Below are positions 46,626 to 59,753 of a stretch of DNA of 64,000 bases, piece by piece; within the stretch, counting starts at the first letter, position 1; each line of letters starts with the position of its first letter. Where the stretch lies: contig CANTFL010001109.1 in NCBI GenBank assembly GCA_947650285.1, forward strand, positions 1-64,000, read 5' to 3'. The notes beneath the pieces were generated by a model. That model was not told where the DNA came from. It saw nothing but the letters and a program-made list of their open reading frames with translations, and made no database searches. A program made the position numbers and the translations under genes. The DNA is from Hyaloperonospora brassicae (taxonomy: Eukaryota > Oomycota > Peronosporomycetes > Peronosporales > Peronosporaceae).

Positions 46626-49437
46626 ACTCAACAAGATCAATGAGGCGATGCATTTGATCATGTGTTTACTGCTGCACAAACTTATATATAAATTTGATTG
46701 TGGCAAATTTATGATCGATAAGGGGCTTAGTCTCGTTTGTAAAATGACAGGGAAATGCATGCTTTTTTATGTGTCAACGATTTGAACTGAATTCATCGCT
46801 TTTGCGATGAATTTTGCACAAAATGAATCACTTTTCATGCACCCGAAATACCTCCTACAGAATCGTCTATAATATGTCATCGCGACTAATGCTCACTGCG
46901 ACTTTACCTTCGTCATTATCAACAAGGGCCTCATCATTCTCGCACTTGTAGATGTTGGGGATACTTAAATTACCAGCGTCGTGATTATTATGTAATATAA
47001 CAATAGCTGTATGTTATTTTAAGATTTGTCTGCACTGATGATGATACGCGTAAATCAGTACTTATCGCTTCAATCTATTCCATGGACGGGTGATGAGATC
47101 GATCAAGATTATATCTCTTGAGTGATCGTTAACCAATATGATCGAATTTTTATTTTTTAGGGGAAGAAGCAAAGATTCTGATGGACATTTGCTAAATTCG
47201 GTGAAGGAGACACAAGTACTGATTTTATACTTGTTAGCTAGCCATAAGAAAAATTCACAACAAACTTATTTACAAGCAAAAGTAACATTTTACTTGATCT
47301 TTTCAAGTACACTTTTCACATTTTTGATCGATGATAGGTTAATTGACGTTCTGATGTAAGCATTTATTACAGTAAGTCTAGTAACGGAATACCGAATGCC
47401 ACAACTTTACCGAGATCCTAGATGATTGAGTAGGGAAAACTTCAGAGGTAATTCCATGGAGTCGTAATATCGTGTCTGTATGCAACACTAGCACATCAAT
47501 TTTCTGTGGTTTGAATACTCACCTTAAACTAATTGAATCATCTCGCTGAACAATTTTAGAAACAAAATATACCATTATTTCGGAATGATGTTCGAAAACG
47601 TCGTATGCAATATATCTTTAGAAGGGACTTTCAACATGTAAGTGTCACTTTTTCTTGCAATATGTTGTATTAAAGCCGTAAACGAACTGCAAAAAGAGAC
47701 GCACTCTAAGAGATCCGGTAGATTTTGAAATGGTGCACGGGATATGGGCCGGCGCTCTATTGTTAAAATCATTGTAGCACGAATTTACCTACGTAAACTA
47801 TAATACTGGCAGGACTAGCCACAGTCTCAACTTACCGTGATATAAGCCATTCCAAGCTTTCCCAACCCACTTTCTAGCGCACCGTGATACTTGCAACAAT
47901 AAAATAAAGGATGCTCAGTCGCAGACAATTATAGGCGGCAAGAAAACACGTAATGTGTTTCCATCGGTTGCTACATGATACAGCAGTCCATCACATTCAA
48001 GACCCGATATATTATTACTAGCAATCCGATGAGCAGCGTTCGAAGCTTGCCACGATAAGTTCAAACGGTTATTCCCTAGAAGCTTAAGCACTCATTCTGT
48101 GTTAAACACGGCTCATAATTTTTTTGAGCAGGATCGATGAAGAGATGCTGTGATCAGCATTGTAAATGTAGTCTCACATCACTGTTATACTTCGCAGCCT
48201 GTCCTATTTCGGTCCGAGTGGATATAGTATTGTCAACAAAATTCAATAGTTGTAATGTGTATCTTTAAGGAGGCGTTAACCTCCGCAAATGTCAACAAGC
48301 AAATCTCCAATCTACGCAAGAGATAAATACATCGACGGCCGTGCGAAATGTTGCGTGGCTTCTATACATGACGATCGGCCAAACTGCTAAGATAATAAGA
48401 ATATCTTAGCCAGTGCATAACGTATGGAAACGATTTCTCATTAATACTCTGGTTTATAGCGCTCGGCTACTCGCAGCTGACGCGACCAAAAAAGGCGACG
48501 CACTCTGCGCCGTGTGTGTCCTTATAAATGAACGTGCAGCAGATAGCAATTTGCCGGGGTCATAGACCATGTTAATAGGATTGTCTATATCTTTAGTCAC
48601 CACCGCGTGCGGATGTGCCAATTTCTCTTTGATATATTACTAGTGCTGAAAATGCAAAATTAAGGACCAATTTGCAAATAATTTTGACAAAAAAGGTAGA
48701 TGGACGGTCATCTAGGCGTAGATGTGTCATTACGCCGCGAAGCCTAAAAATATAGAAACTTTCGTGACATCGAAAGACATGGGCCGGTCAATAAGCATTT
48801 TGTTTTTTAACGAATCCAAGAGTTCACCAGTTTTATAGATTATGCATCGAAGATGTGGTATTTATACTTTTATGTATTTCTACACTTATTGAGTTCGTCG
48901 TGTAAATTATGCTCACGCATATGCATAGCAATATATTGGATGTGGAGTCAGAGGACCTGATTCCGAAAAAAACGGCAGGGTCATTTTTAGCTATATGGAT
49001 ACACATGTCTTTCGTGTAGCATATTCGTGAGCTTGCTTACTGCTGCAAAAGGGATATCCCACCCACTCAAAAAGATCTAACAAAAATTAACCATCAAATT
49101 CGCGATTAAATGATGGTAGGTTTTGGCATAGTAACGACGTTCTAGTATTTTCTTAGTGTCGGTGTGCACGCCGATAGCGATATAGTAGTCAAGTTTGTGT
49201 GCGTTTATTGAAACGATCTTTTAAGAGCTTTTACAAGCCCAAGGTCGAAAAGCATTAAGAATTGTCATTTGATGGTCCGCAGATTATAGATCGGTCAAAG
49301 TAATAGCTAACATTTAGTACCAATACTCGGGTAAGTGTAAACTGCTGCATGACACAGTGCTAAAGTTTTTTTATAAGTATAATATATTGCTGAGTGCCTA
49401 TATGCTTCGGAAACACACATTGTACGGAATGAGAACA

Positions 49438-49496
49438 ACATACTTTATGAAATAAAATGCACATTACACTATCGCATTTGATTACATAAAGTATGT
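49438..49496. repeat. Short inverted repeat
   Basis: ACATACTTTATG (49438-49449) faces its perfect complement CATAAAGTATGT (49485-49496) across a 35-bp loop. It sits immediately left of the larger inverted repeat at 49501-49610. Confidence 0.7.
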
Positions 49497-49500
49497 ATTT

Positions 49501-49610
49501 AACGATAATACCTGGATTAGTCGCTACACATTTTACAAAAATCTATTATTGAAGGAGAATCAATAACAGATTTGTTAAAATGTGTAGCGACTAATCCGAG
49601 TCAAATCGTT
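49501..49610. repeat. Large imperfect palindrome, possible MITE or foldback element
   Basis: The arm GGATTAGTCGCTACACATTT (from 49514) is mirrored by its complement ending at 49597. The arms pair over about 37 bp with only a few mismatches, around a loop AAGGAGAAT (49552-49560). The outermost six bases also pair (AACGAT at 49501, ATCGTT at 49605). The arms are far better conserved than the surrounding DNA. Confidence 0.8.
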
Positions 49611-52600
49611 GAAGAAACTTTTGTCTATCAATGAGATGCGAAATTATTTTGATTTTTTCTATTGTGACACTAACAAAGCATAGGCAACTTACACTCTTGA
49701 GTTAACGAGTACCTAGACCTATAAATGTTGCTACTACGCAGATATCGCACAATTTTATAAGTAGGGCATTGACAAACTGAGTATCGACATCGTTTCTTAA
49801 GACTCTATCAGATAACCTGCATGATTGCCTACGCCAAAACTATTTTTTGAGGATTTAAATTTCCCGGTTTCTCACTCTGTACTCATTTACTTAAGTCTCT
49901 GGACACTTAAATTTAACGCAGTTTCAGTTTGGTAGCCCTTTCACGTCAATTCTATCATGCCTGATGTTTTAGGGTTGATGTCATTATATTGTTAGCTTGT
50001 AAAATTTGAGTGGTACCTCTTCAACATAAGCTGAATTCAGTAACAATTGACGGCATCTTGCTTCACGTTGTACTCGTCAACTATACTGTGGTTTTCTGTA
50101 AAAAAATGTACGACCGACCGAATTATGAATTAAGCCACCGCACTCAGTTGTAAAACATTTACACGATTAAACTGCTCCATGACGTATAAAAGAGACCATT
50201 TGATAAAAAAAGTAAGACAAATCTGTTATATCTGATGTTATTAGCTTCTTTATGGTTTACCAACGATGTCATCAATGTTGTTACTCATTTATGTACGATG
50301 AAAATGAAGTTTTAACATTCATCCTTCAGTGGATAGTAGAGATCCATTGCAAGTTGTTTCACCCTTGTGGACGTGATTCATGACAAGGGTGCCTTTAAGT
50401 TAGTCAGACAATAAAAAATGGCACATAGAATTTTTCGGTACTGACTGGCTTTGGATATTTTACTTGACGGTCCACAGTCAGCAAGAGCACAAAATAAATC
50501 CAAAATATGTGATGGGGTAGACACCAGCACGAGAAACTTTAGTAACAGAAGTTGCATGTGTGATGAAAGCAACCTTCATCAAATGTTCTGTCCGTTATGT
50601 TGAATTTGCTAGTACAACATCTGACTCTCCCTATACTGAATCAGACGTTATATAGAGGTGCGAAACCCGGTTTCGATTACGCAAAATGATTAGATCCGCG
50701 TTTCTGGTCCTATTCGGCCGATAAACGGTCAATACGAACTGTTGTACGTGACAAAGGATTTTCAAAACTACAATTATGAACGTTGAGTCCTGTGTTTTGA
50801 AATAGATTGCATTCTATGCCTTCTTCTGTATCCTTGAAAGTAAGAATCTAAATTATACACCTGGTTAAAACCCCTCGTTTGTGTAAGGCCTACTATATGC
50901 TGTATCGTTGAAATATGTAAACGTGAGGGTATTAGAACAAAGGCTTCCTATATCACCACAGACATCGCTTGAATGATTAAATATACTCTTGAGCGAATCA
51001 GACAAATCTTAAAGGATCCAAGTTTTGGACCCTGCGTTAACATTGTAATCAGCTTGTGTATAAAAAGTGATTTTGACAAATTGCAACTCTCAAATGACTT
51101 GCGAGCTGAGCGTTGCACATGCGTACGCCCACCCTGCCTAAGGATTAGAAGCCCCAATCAAATTTTGATATTACGTTCGGCGACTCAATAGTTAGTCTGA
51201 GCCTGTTATTGGATACCACTTATGATCCAGATGAGTCAGGAATATTGCTTTAGCCTGGATGCACAAAGTTGGTCACTTTAGTCAAGTTTTATTGGACTAA
51301 AATGTTTTTGAATTATTTGTTTGGGATTTGACAAGACCTTAAAGCGTCTTTGCGAATTAACTAACCATTTTGATTGGATACATCAATGACGCCCTTGTAC
51401 TGAAAATGTCTATATGAAATATCTAAAAGTAATGTGAGCACGAGAGTCTTAGTAGAATCCAGGATTCGCTTATGTCTCGACGATTTTAATTGTTGAGCTC
51501 CCTGATCTAATACTAAAAATCTATGTAAATGCTGAATGATGAGTCCAAATTATTTTGGCCTAAGCCATATCAAATATATGCCGGATGAAGTTGAAGATAC
51601 ATGGATGCTGCTGATCTCTAGTAATTGAATATCATGGCGTTGAAGGTTCGTCCTTGCACAATTTAAACCCTTCGTTTTACCGCCGCTTATCAATATCACT
51701 AGATTGGATTATCCTTCAAAATTAATGCCCAAGTTTGAATCCGGTAAAGTATTTTTCCATTTTAATGGAACTTGATTGGTCGTTGAAAGGACCACGAAGC
51801 GATACCAGTATAAGGCGAGCCCCTCCTCTTGTAATGACGCAGGACAAGCTTCCTGCACTGAATCAGCGGGGTCATACGTCTCGCAACCTCACGCACAATG
51901 CATGCAGAGAATTGCTGATTTTCCAAATCAACGAACTCAGGAAGAGAAAAATTATCAGAGAAATTAATACTTATAAACGTCCTTATTATTACTTTTTCGA
52001 TTGCAAATATGCAACTTTAAATTACAAGCATCAAATGTATCTACTCACTTACAGCTATCTGCGCACGTTAACGGTTGAGTAGATACCGTCAAGTTATTGC
52101 GATCCCGACGCTACACTGACGATCGGTAAGTATATGTTGGATAAGATAGTTCATTCCCGTGCCATATATTTTTCTTTTAGAAACAGTAAATAAAGGGAGC
52201 CGGCAATGATACCGGTGGACTTGTCTTTAGGAGAAGCTTGATTATGTTGGAGATGGGACGGCGGTGATCGTGTAGATATCTTCGCGCGGACAACCACATA
52301 CTTGCAAGTTGTTCGGTATGAGTAAACTACATTTCGATGATATTATATTAGCCAAAATATAAAGACACTTGGTTGCATTACCTTTTGATCACTTGCAATT
52401 TTGCATCTTGCCTTAACGATGTTGCTGCACATGAGAAACCCGATTTATTGAACCGTTTTTGATTCACGGCCAAACATATCAGGAATATCACATCAACAAA
52501 GTACGCTACCTTTATATAATTTAGAGGCGAAAGTCAAGACAAGAATAATACCGATACTTGTACCTGGAAGCAAAAACAATCTGATCTATGTTTGATAAAT

Positions 52601-52711
52601 TATATTTAAATACCACTAAGAAACTTGTAACTTCTAATTTACTGCCTTCACCTTCATTCCCCACATATCTTCTCCTTTTGCGATGTGGCAAAACTGATGT
52701 ATTATGTAATT

Positions 52712-52990
52712 AGGATCGCAAAGTGCGGATTGCAAATCGCGATGTGCGGCCCACTTTGATTAATACTGTGTTGGTCACATCTAATGGTACGTCACGATCT
52801 TACTTTAAGTCGTGGATCGCGAATCGCGACGTCTGATACACACCAAAAATCTATGGTGGTAAATACTAATAGATGCATTGCGATCTCGCTCTTGATTGTG
52901 ATGCCCGATCACGATTCGTTACTCGAAGATAACAGATCACATCTCGAGAATCGATGGTCGTGATACTTGATGTAATTATTTTAATCAGGA
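52712..52990. repeat. Patch of degenerate TCGCGA/TCACGA motifs
   Basis: Words such as GGATCGCAAAGTGCGG, AAATCGCGATGTGCGG, GGATCGCGAATCGCGACG and CGATCACGATTCG occur within about 280 bp. They look like diverged copies of a short unit, perhaps a decayed tandem array or LTR fragment. Confidence 0.45.
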
Positions 52991-55900
52991 TCTCGCTGTC
53001 TCAAAAACAGATAGCATCTACGGAACATGGTCGCGTAGTTGGTTTTCACGACTAAATGTTTGCTTAACGATCTTTGGCGTTCAGAGAGCAGTAAGTTTTC
53101 GCTTGCCGATATCATCCGTATATATGCTAGTCACTCCTGGCTACATGGTTAAAATTTGTTATTCCATCAACCGTCGCTCATCAATTGAGCGTAACGCAGG
53201 ACTAGTACAGAAACCTGCACCTACACTTTGCAATGACGTAGTCATTAGAATCGGGATCCATTTTTTCACCCTCAACTTTATTGGTCCACAAGAACACACC
53301 TATCAGGGATCAGTAGTGTGATAGGTTGATGAAGTAGGTGATATCAACAAATCTGTGGAGCTGTGCTATATGATTTAATTAAACGCGATGTACCTCCAAT
53401 ATATATTGGCTGGGTAAATTTTGGTGAATTATATTACTAAACAAAAAGGTGAATGACTTGTTTTAGCGGCAGTAACATACAGGGACCATTCCATTGCAAC
53501 CTAAGCATGTGTATCTAGATTGAAAAATTATAGAAATGTGATTGGTTTATACTGAAATCTTACTTTTATATGTGTGTAAATAGGCGCCTATAACGCCCAT
53601 AACTACCTTAGATGTATTTTTAAATACGGAAATACATCATGCAACGTCTTTACACCAATCGCTGCAACCGTCTACTCCATAGAGCATATATGGTAAGTGG
53701 GCACTTACGAGTGACTTTGCTTTTAGTCGAAAGTTGCATTTATCTTTTCTGACATAAGTCTGATTTTCGTAGTATCTTATATAAAATATATTAAATTCGT
53801 GTATTTAAAAGTAAACATGTGCGTAATTATTTAGAAAATTGTGGTCGTCAACACTTAGTAGTCTAACGATGTCGTAGCTGTAAAGAGTATACTTTGTTGC
53901 CTTTGTGCATCAAAATGATAGAATTAAAAATACACTATATAATGTTGACAATTTGTCTGTCGCCACGGCGGCATGCAGATTGCTAACACTGCAAATTAAC
54001 ATGGACATGTTAAAACTCGGCTTTCTTCAGGTCGGCTTATTTTTATTATCTGATATCATGTGACGACCAAATTGACTCATCCCACCTGCCACGACATCTT
54101 TATAATATGGTATGATGATCGCATCTCTATGTCTCATCTATCATAATGGATCTTTATTATTATTCAGGTGACGTTGAACCTCGCTAGAAACAGGCCTTGC
54201 TCACATTCTAGAACCTTCATGTTCTGTCCAAAACAGTACCGTTTAACGCTACACACTCACAAGATGTTAGGAATAGAAAGCGCATTTTGTAAAATGTAAT
54301 GTCTATCTTTCCATGTATCGTTCATTATCACGCGCGATACTATAAGAAATATCCAAAGCATTTGTGTATCACACTAGTAAATGCACTGCAAGTGTAATAA
54401 CAACGGTAAATAAGCAAATACGAATTCCGGTTCGATATTTTTTTATATAGGTGGCTGATGATCGATCGATCACTGTTTTATTCAGTCCGGCGTCTACCCC
54501 GCTTCTATCAAAGCTACTTTAGCGGCTACTGGTAGCATAATCGTGTTCATATATATATGTTTATAGTATAGCTTGAGACTAGCGTCATAAGTTGACAAAT
54601 TTAACGAAAAAAGACACTCAAATTATAAATGTTTTTGAAGGAAGTATGCAAAAGTCAATATTACGAAGAGCTAAAGAAATAGACGAAGAAGTCAATTTTA
54701 AGAGAATAATAGTATGAATTTAAGCGTATACATCGCTCAAGATTACGTCTTTACAAGGCGCCAAACTGCAATTGCTTTATATGTAACAGGGGTCTATCAT
54801 ATGTATAGGACGGTGAAAAAATCGTGTATGAGTAGATAATACAATATTTTACTCTAATCTGATACGCTATTTGTCAACTGACTGACGTGTTCTCGCTTAC
54901 AGCTAGGGCCTTCGATTTTTTTAACTTATACAGCCAATTTTTCGCACTCTACACTGAACCAAACAATGTGGTGAAAAAAACTGGTGTACTTAGTAGGCTG
55001 TTAATTTCATAAAGCCAGTGGTTCGCTTTAAGCATTAGCAGGTTTCGCGCATCATATTAATACTATTGTAAATAGTTATCTCGTATCTTTCTTGTCGTAC
55101 GTGCAATGATTACAAGGAAAACATGAGTCATTCTGAACGGTAAAGATTTCGAAAAAGCGATATGGGACAATATACGAGGTCACGTGAACCGAAACAATAA
55201 TGTAATTGCTAATTATCTCCAATATGTGAACCTAGTAAGGTTCAGGTTAAGTTTTTTTAATTAGTAAAACGATTCGAGAAGGGCTACTTCATCGTAATTA
55301 GCATAATGAACAAGGTAGATATTACTGAAATTGGACACTGTGAACATTTAAGATAACGGTCGCATAAGGGTTGTGAAGAATAATTATTGAGTGCATATGG
55401 GCAAGTATAGTATTTTGTAATTTTCGATAGTTACTTAAAGTTTCTGAATTCATGTATATCAATAAAATTGCTGATAAATATTTTGATGATCTGTGCGGTT
55501 TTCATGTCCCAATTATGCGCGTCTCTGCATAGGAGATGTGCCAACATATACGCAAGGTAATTTGCTAACCTTCAATGCCATTTGAGTGAGGTGATACAAG
55601 TGAATTTTTATAGAATCCATTATATAATGGATATGTAATTACAGCTATTAGCCTTCACAAAATGGTCTCAAAAATTTGTATAAAACGTATATGCATAAAC
55701 ATTACAAATATTCTAATGCTGGCAGCACGATATCAATTGACATATTAGAAAATGAATCCATGTAGAAATAACAATAGCTAGTATACAATCGATGATTTAG
55801 TGGAGTGCAATGAAAAGCCAGAATATACAGTTGAAATACATGTTTTTTATTCGGGAAAATAAACAAACCCCCTGAATAATCACGAAAAAATGGACCAGAT

Positions 55901-56229
55901 AATTGAAAATTTAAATAAAGCCCACGCCCTAAAATACTCAACGCAGCACATCTATACAATGTCTGTATCTGGTTGGGTTGATTTCCAACGCAATTTGTAT
56001 GAACACGATGCGATCTATATAACCCCTTAAAGTAGTTGCTACCAATTTCAGAGTGCAAGTTTCTTACATTTTATCGCTATATTAAACCAGGTCACTAGTC
56101 CTAAAGTAGCTCGGTAGAAGCAGCACCATACTTGTCGTATTCTAGCTACACACACACATACACGTACAAAGTCATTCATTGAGCACCAGCACGCGCGTGA
56201 TGCGGAAGTTCGTGCACGCGCCCTATTGA

Positions 56230-56555
56230 CTGCAACGACTAAATCTTGTAGATGCAACAGCACCAGAAATATCGACAATAGCAACAACAATAGCAATTAC
56301 AGCATTTACATCAACAACAACAGCAGTAACAGCAGTAGCATTATCATCAATAGCAACTAAAACAGCAACCGCAGCGTCGACAACAACAGAAGTAGCAACA
56401 GCAGTAGCACCGTCAACAGAGCAACAACAACAGCAACCACAGCACCCTACAACAACACAAGCAGCAGCAACATCAGCAGCAACATTAATTAAGCAACTTC
56501 AGCAACATTAACGAAAGCAACAAAATTAGTATCAACAACATTAGCACCAATTGAC
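56230..56555. repeat. Imperfect CAA/CAG/TCA-type trinucleotide run
   Basis: About 300 bp consist almost entirely of AAC, AGC, CAG and CAT triplets with interruptions (for example CAACAACAACAGCAGTAACA). Period three is kept for nearly the whole run. Several frames are therefore open by chance on both strands, giving Ser/Asn/Thr-rich or Leu/Val-rich text. Confidence 0.82.
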
Positions 56556-56559
56556 TGTA

Positions 56560-56720
56560 TTTACGGCCGCGACCTAGGATACGAGGACGCGTTTACGTCC
56601 TCATATCTCGCGTCTGCACCTGCAACTGGTGGCTGCAAGCGCAGCACGCCCGCGGCAGAACCCTCTCCGCGGCTTCCCAAACAGGGCGGGGGTTGGTTAC
56701 GGCTGTAAAATGGTAAACGA
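56560..56720. other. GC-rich island next to the triplet run
   Basis: A GC-rich block with a small hairpin GAGGACG/CGTCCTC (56583-56602) stands out from the AT-rich surroundings. On the minus strand it reads as an open Pro/Gly/Ala/Ser-rich frame (56561-56755) that continues, broken by stops, into the triplet run. It may be a fragment of a transposon-borne or captured gene. I do not recognise it. Confidence 0.4.
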
Positions 56721-59402
56721 AAACGATTAGAGAGGTGTGATTTTATGTGTTCCACACTAACTTAAGTATTTAGGACTTGGGGCATTGTTTTATTTTCCAA
56801 TCATCTGGGGCCATATTTATTTTCGTAGATAAATGGTGCTATTTTCCTTTTTTAATGTACATGAGTATCATGAAAAAAATGTTTTAGGATTTTTTATACT
56901 TTTATGCCATCATAAAAAGAATAATAAATAGATTTTACGTTAATAACCGTGTACATCAATTTGTACTAAACATTACAATCCGTTTGACAGCATAAATGTA
57001 AGTATGTAGCAAATGTTACTTGCGTCATAGGCATTATATGCTCCGATATACGGACAGAAACGTCAGATTTACTCGGAAGATCGTAGAACTATAAAACATG
57101 TGACAGATGTAAGTTTGTCGTTTTATGACAAACGTACTCCATACTAGTACATTATATTGCCGATTAAGTTATATTCGATAATATGTAGATCATCGGTGAG
57201 TCGTATATCATATCCTTTCTGTCATCATAAAGGGTAACTTGTATTATAACAAGATTGCAGCGTTTCGGTGCATCAAGTTAGCGCAATTGAATATCATAAT
57301 TCAACTTCAAACTTCTTATATCTGCAGTAGAAGCTGTCAAAGATCAGTACACTGAATAGTATGTGCATGCAAAACACGGTGAGCGGATAATCTTGTCATC
57401 GAAAGACAAGGACACGTATTCTCGGTAAGACAACGAAATAATATTGGAAATGAAGGTCGTAAAATGACTCGAGATCCACATTTTGTATGACTTTATTGCT
57501 GTTAGTTCGTACCTAGCGTTACAAAACGAAAGTAGGATGTGCAAGCGTAAAGGCCTTACCATCTGTAAACATATGATACACAATTTTATGTTCTGCTTGT
57601 GAATGAATCCCAGAAGCGTTCAGCCAGTCGCGGCAGGTCTCTCAGAAGCTTGTCGATCATGTAGTCGTCCTTCTAAGAAACATAGTCAGTAGAAAGCTTT
57701 TCTACATTTTTTACAATGGCGTGCTCTATATCATACATCTACAGTTTAACGTAGCGCAAATCAGCAGATTATGCCGACGTAGCCCTTATAGTTATCGCTA
57801 TTATAGTATCGATTTCCAGCACTTAGTTTTTGCATAAAGGAGTCTACGTCTTCAATTTACTGTTTATCACAATTCGACGAATTTAACAAAATTATTCAAA
57901 ACGATAAATTTTCGATTCTGGAGCATGCAAAGCGTTACTTAGGATCTTTTACCCATCACAATCGGTATTTTTATTGTAATCGCGCAATTACATTGTTCTT
58001 CCTCAACTAACTTTAAGTACAATACCATTGAATTCGCGCGTTTTGACAAACTCAACACGCGGGGATCTTTGCTAAACGAAAAGAATGTACTTCCTTTATC
58101 ATAATACCTTTCTTTCGTCGCCGCCTTTTTGCTTTATAGGAATTTCATTCCACTGTTCATTGCAGCTTTCTGACTAACGCATTCTGGATGCTTCTATGAA
58201 TTCCCTCGTGTGAGATCTCCAGAATAAACAAATGATCTGAGTTTGTCCGTTATATAATACGCATTTCTGTTCATCAAGAACGTACCAATGAGTATTTGCG
58301 CGCCTATTCCTGCCCATCCTTATGGTGACAATGTCATTGAATAGCTTAAATGTAATTGAAGTTTTTAACATCACTCTCTGGCTAGAACGAGGAAAATATA
58401 TAGCTCAAGGACTCCAGAATTATACCACACTCGAGCTACTATATCTGGCAGCTGGCTAATTTAACCTTCCCAGAGAGGCTTCTCTCATGATCTTCTGTCC
58501 ATTAACCTGTTATTCGTTGTTTTAAGGATCACCGTATCAGTGGGGTATCTTTTTATAACTGACTTCATTCGTTCCGGCATAGAAACATTCCATGCCTACT
58601 CGATGGTGCATAATCGAAGTCGTATGTAAGCGGGATGAAATGCTCATCTACGGGAATCACAGAAGGTTCAACGTCCATTTGAAGAATAGTGATTTAACCA
58701 CTCCATTACCCTGATATGATGATCCATTAACTGGGTATTTTGGTACGGGCTCAAGCGTATACGTTATGGCAGCCTCATCATAAAACGTTTAAATGTCATT
58801 ATCTAAACATTAACGGCTAAGTTTCGACTCCTTAAACACGCCAAAATTGTATAATAGTTTAACAGCTTCACTAACATGCATTTACCTCGTATTACTTTAT
58901 CTATTTAAATGTGTTCCTAACGATACTATGGAGAAATTAAGATACACGCTTTAGCTCATTGCATACAATATGTGGTTTAAATATTAAGGATCTGAAGATA
59001 TCATAGGACAAAATAGACCTTGGTGATGCCCAGGTGCGTCGAAGCGTTTTTAGCCCAAAACAATCCATGCTAATTATAGAATCTTAATAAGCGGATCTCT
59101 GCGGTATCAAATTAGCCATTAGCTTTAAAATTTTTAAGTGTAATGTATCATTCATTGTTCGCTCCGAGATATAATAAAGAAGGACCTGAGCTATGACACT
59201 TATTCTGCAATGAGGGCGATAATATAACGGGGTTACAGGTTGGCTGGTAGTCGACAATAGGTTTTTTGACACAAGGGATGAGATCCCCTTTAAAGTAATA
59301 TTAGATTCAGTATCAATTGTTGAAGACTGATGTCTGTCAACCATTGATTACGAGATATTTTGAGAAATTTATTAAGGACATTATTCAGTAGGTTAATTAG
59401 GT

Positions 59403-59695
59403 TGTTACAAGGTGTTCTTTTAGGTTAAAAATAAGATATAAAGTTCAATTCCATTTTGATCAACATAAGACACGTGCCTCACGAGGCGTCTTGATCGTAA
59501 GAGCTAGCAACACCTGTAAAGGTAGCTGCTCTGAAGCACTCTTTGCTGTGATTCTTTGAATCATTTGATCCCCCTGGAACAGGGACCGTAAGCTATATGA
59601 ATTTGTTGACTCTCTGTGTCGGGTTCGTAGAACCAAAGTTGCTCGTAGAGCGTTAAGTCTTCCTCTGACTTAAGGAGCTGTGTAGCTCCGCTACA
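59403..59695 (+). repeat. 5' LTR of the second gypsy element (inferred bounds)
   Basis: The start TGTTACAAGG and the end GCTACA satisfy the TG...CA rule, and the end lies two bases before the primer-binding site. The partner LTR is outside the window, so the left bound is inferred only from TG and the change in composition. Confidence 0.5.
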
Positions 59696-59697
59696 AT

Positions 59698-59715
59698 TGG
59701 TAGCACTTGTATTCT
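59698..59715 (+). other. tRNA primer-binding site of the second gypsy element
   Basis: TGGTAGCACTTGTATTCT starts two bases after the LTR end. Its first ten bases equal those of the first element's site (7697 on the minus strand), implying the same tRNA primer. Confidence 0.68.
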
Positions 59716-59753
59716 ATTTATACCTGAGTCGTTACGACTGATCCTCTTTAGGG

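Larger units (their letters stand above)
44891..59402. other. AT-rich gene-poor region
   Basis: Across 14.5 kb no open frame longer than about 120 codons occurs and none shows a convincing domain. By eye the composition is strongly AT-rich compared with the gene block. The region holds an eroded gypsy tail (46.4 kb), hairpins (49.4-49.6 kb), a TCGCGA-rich patch (52.7-53.0 kb) and a triplet-repeat/GC island (56.2-56.7 kb). It is best read as a graveyard of transposable elements. Confidence 0.6.

Noticed and set aside
51735..52082. A 115-codon plus-strand frame in the AT-rich region
   Set aside because: No domain, no codon-use signal visible, and surrounded by stops in all frames.
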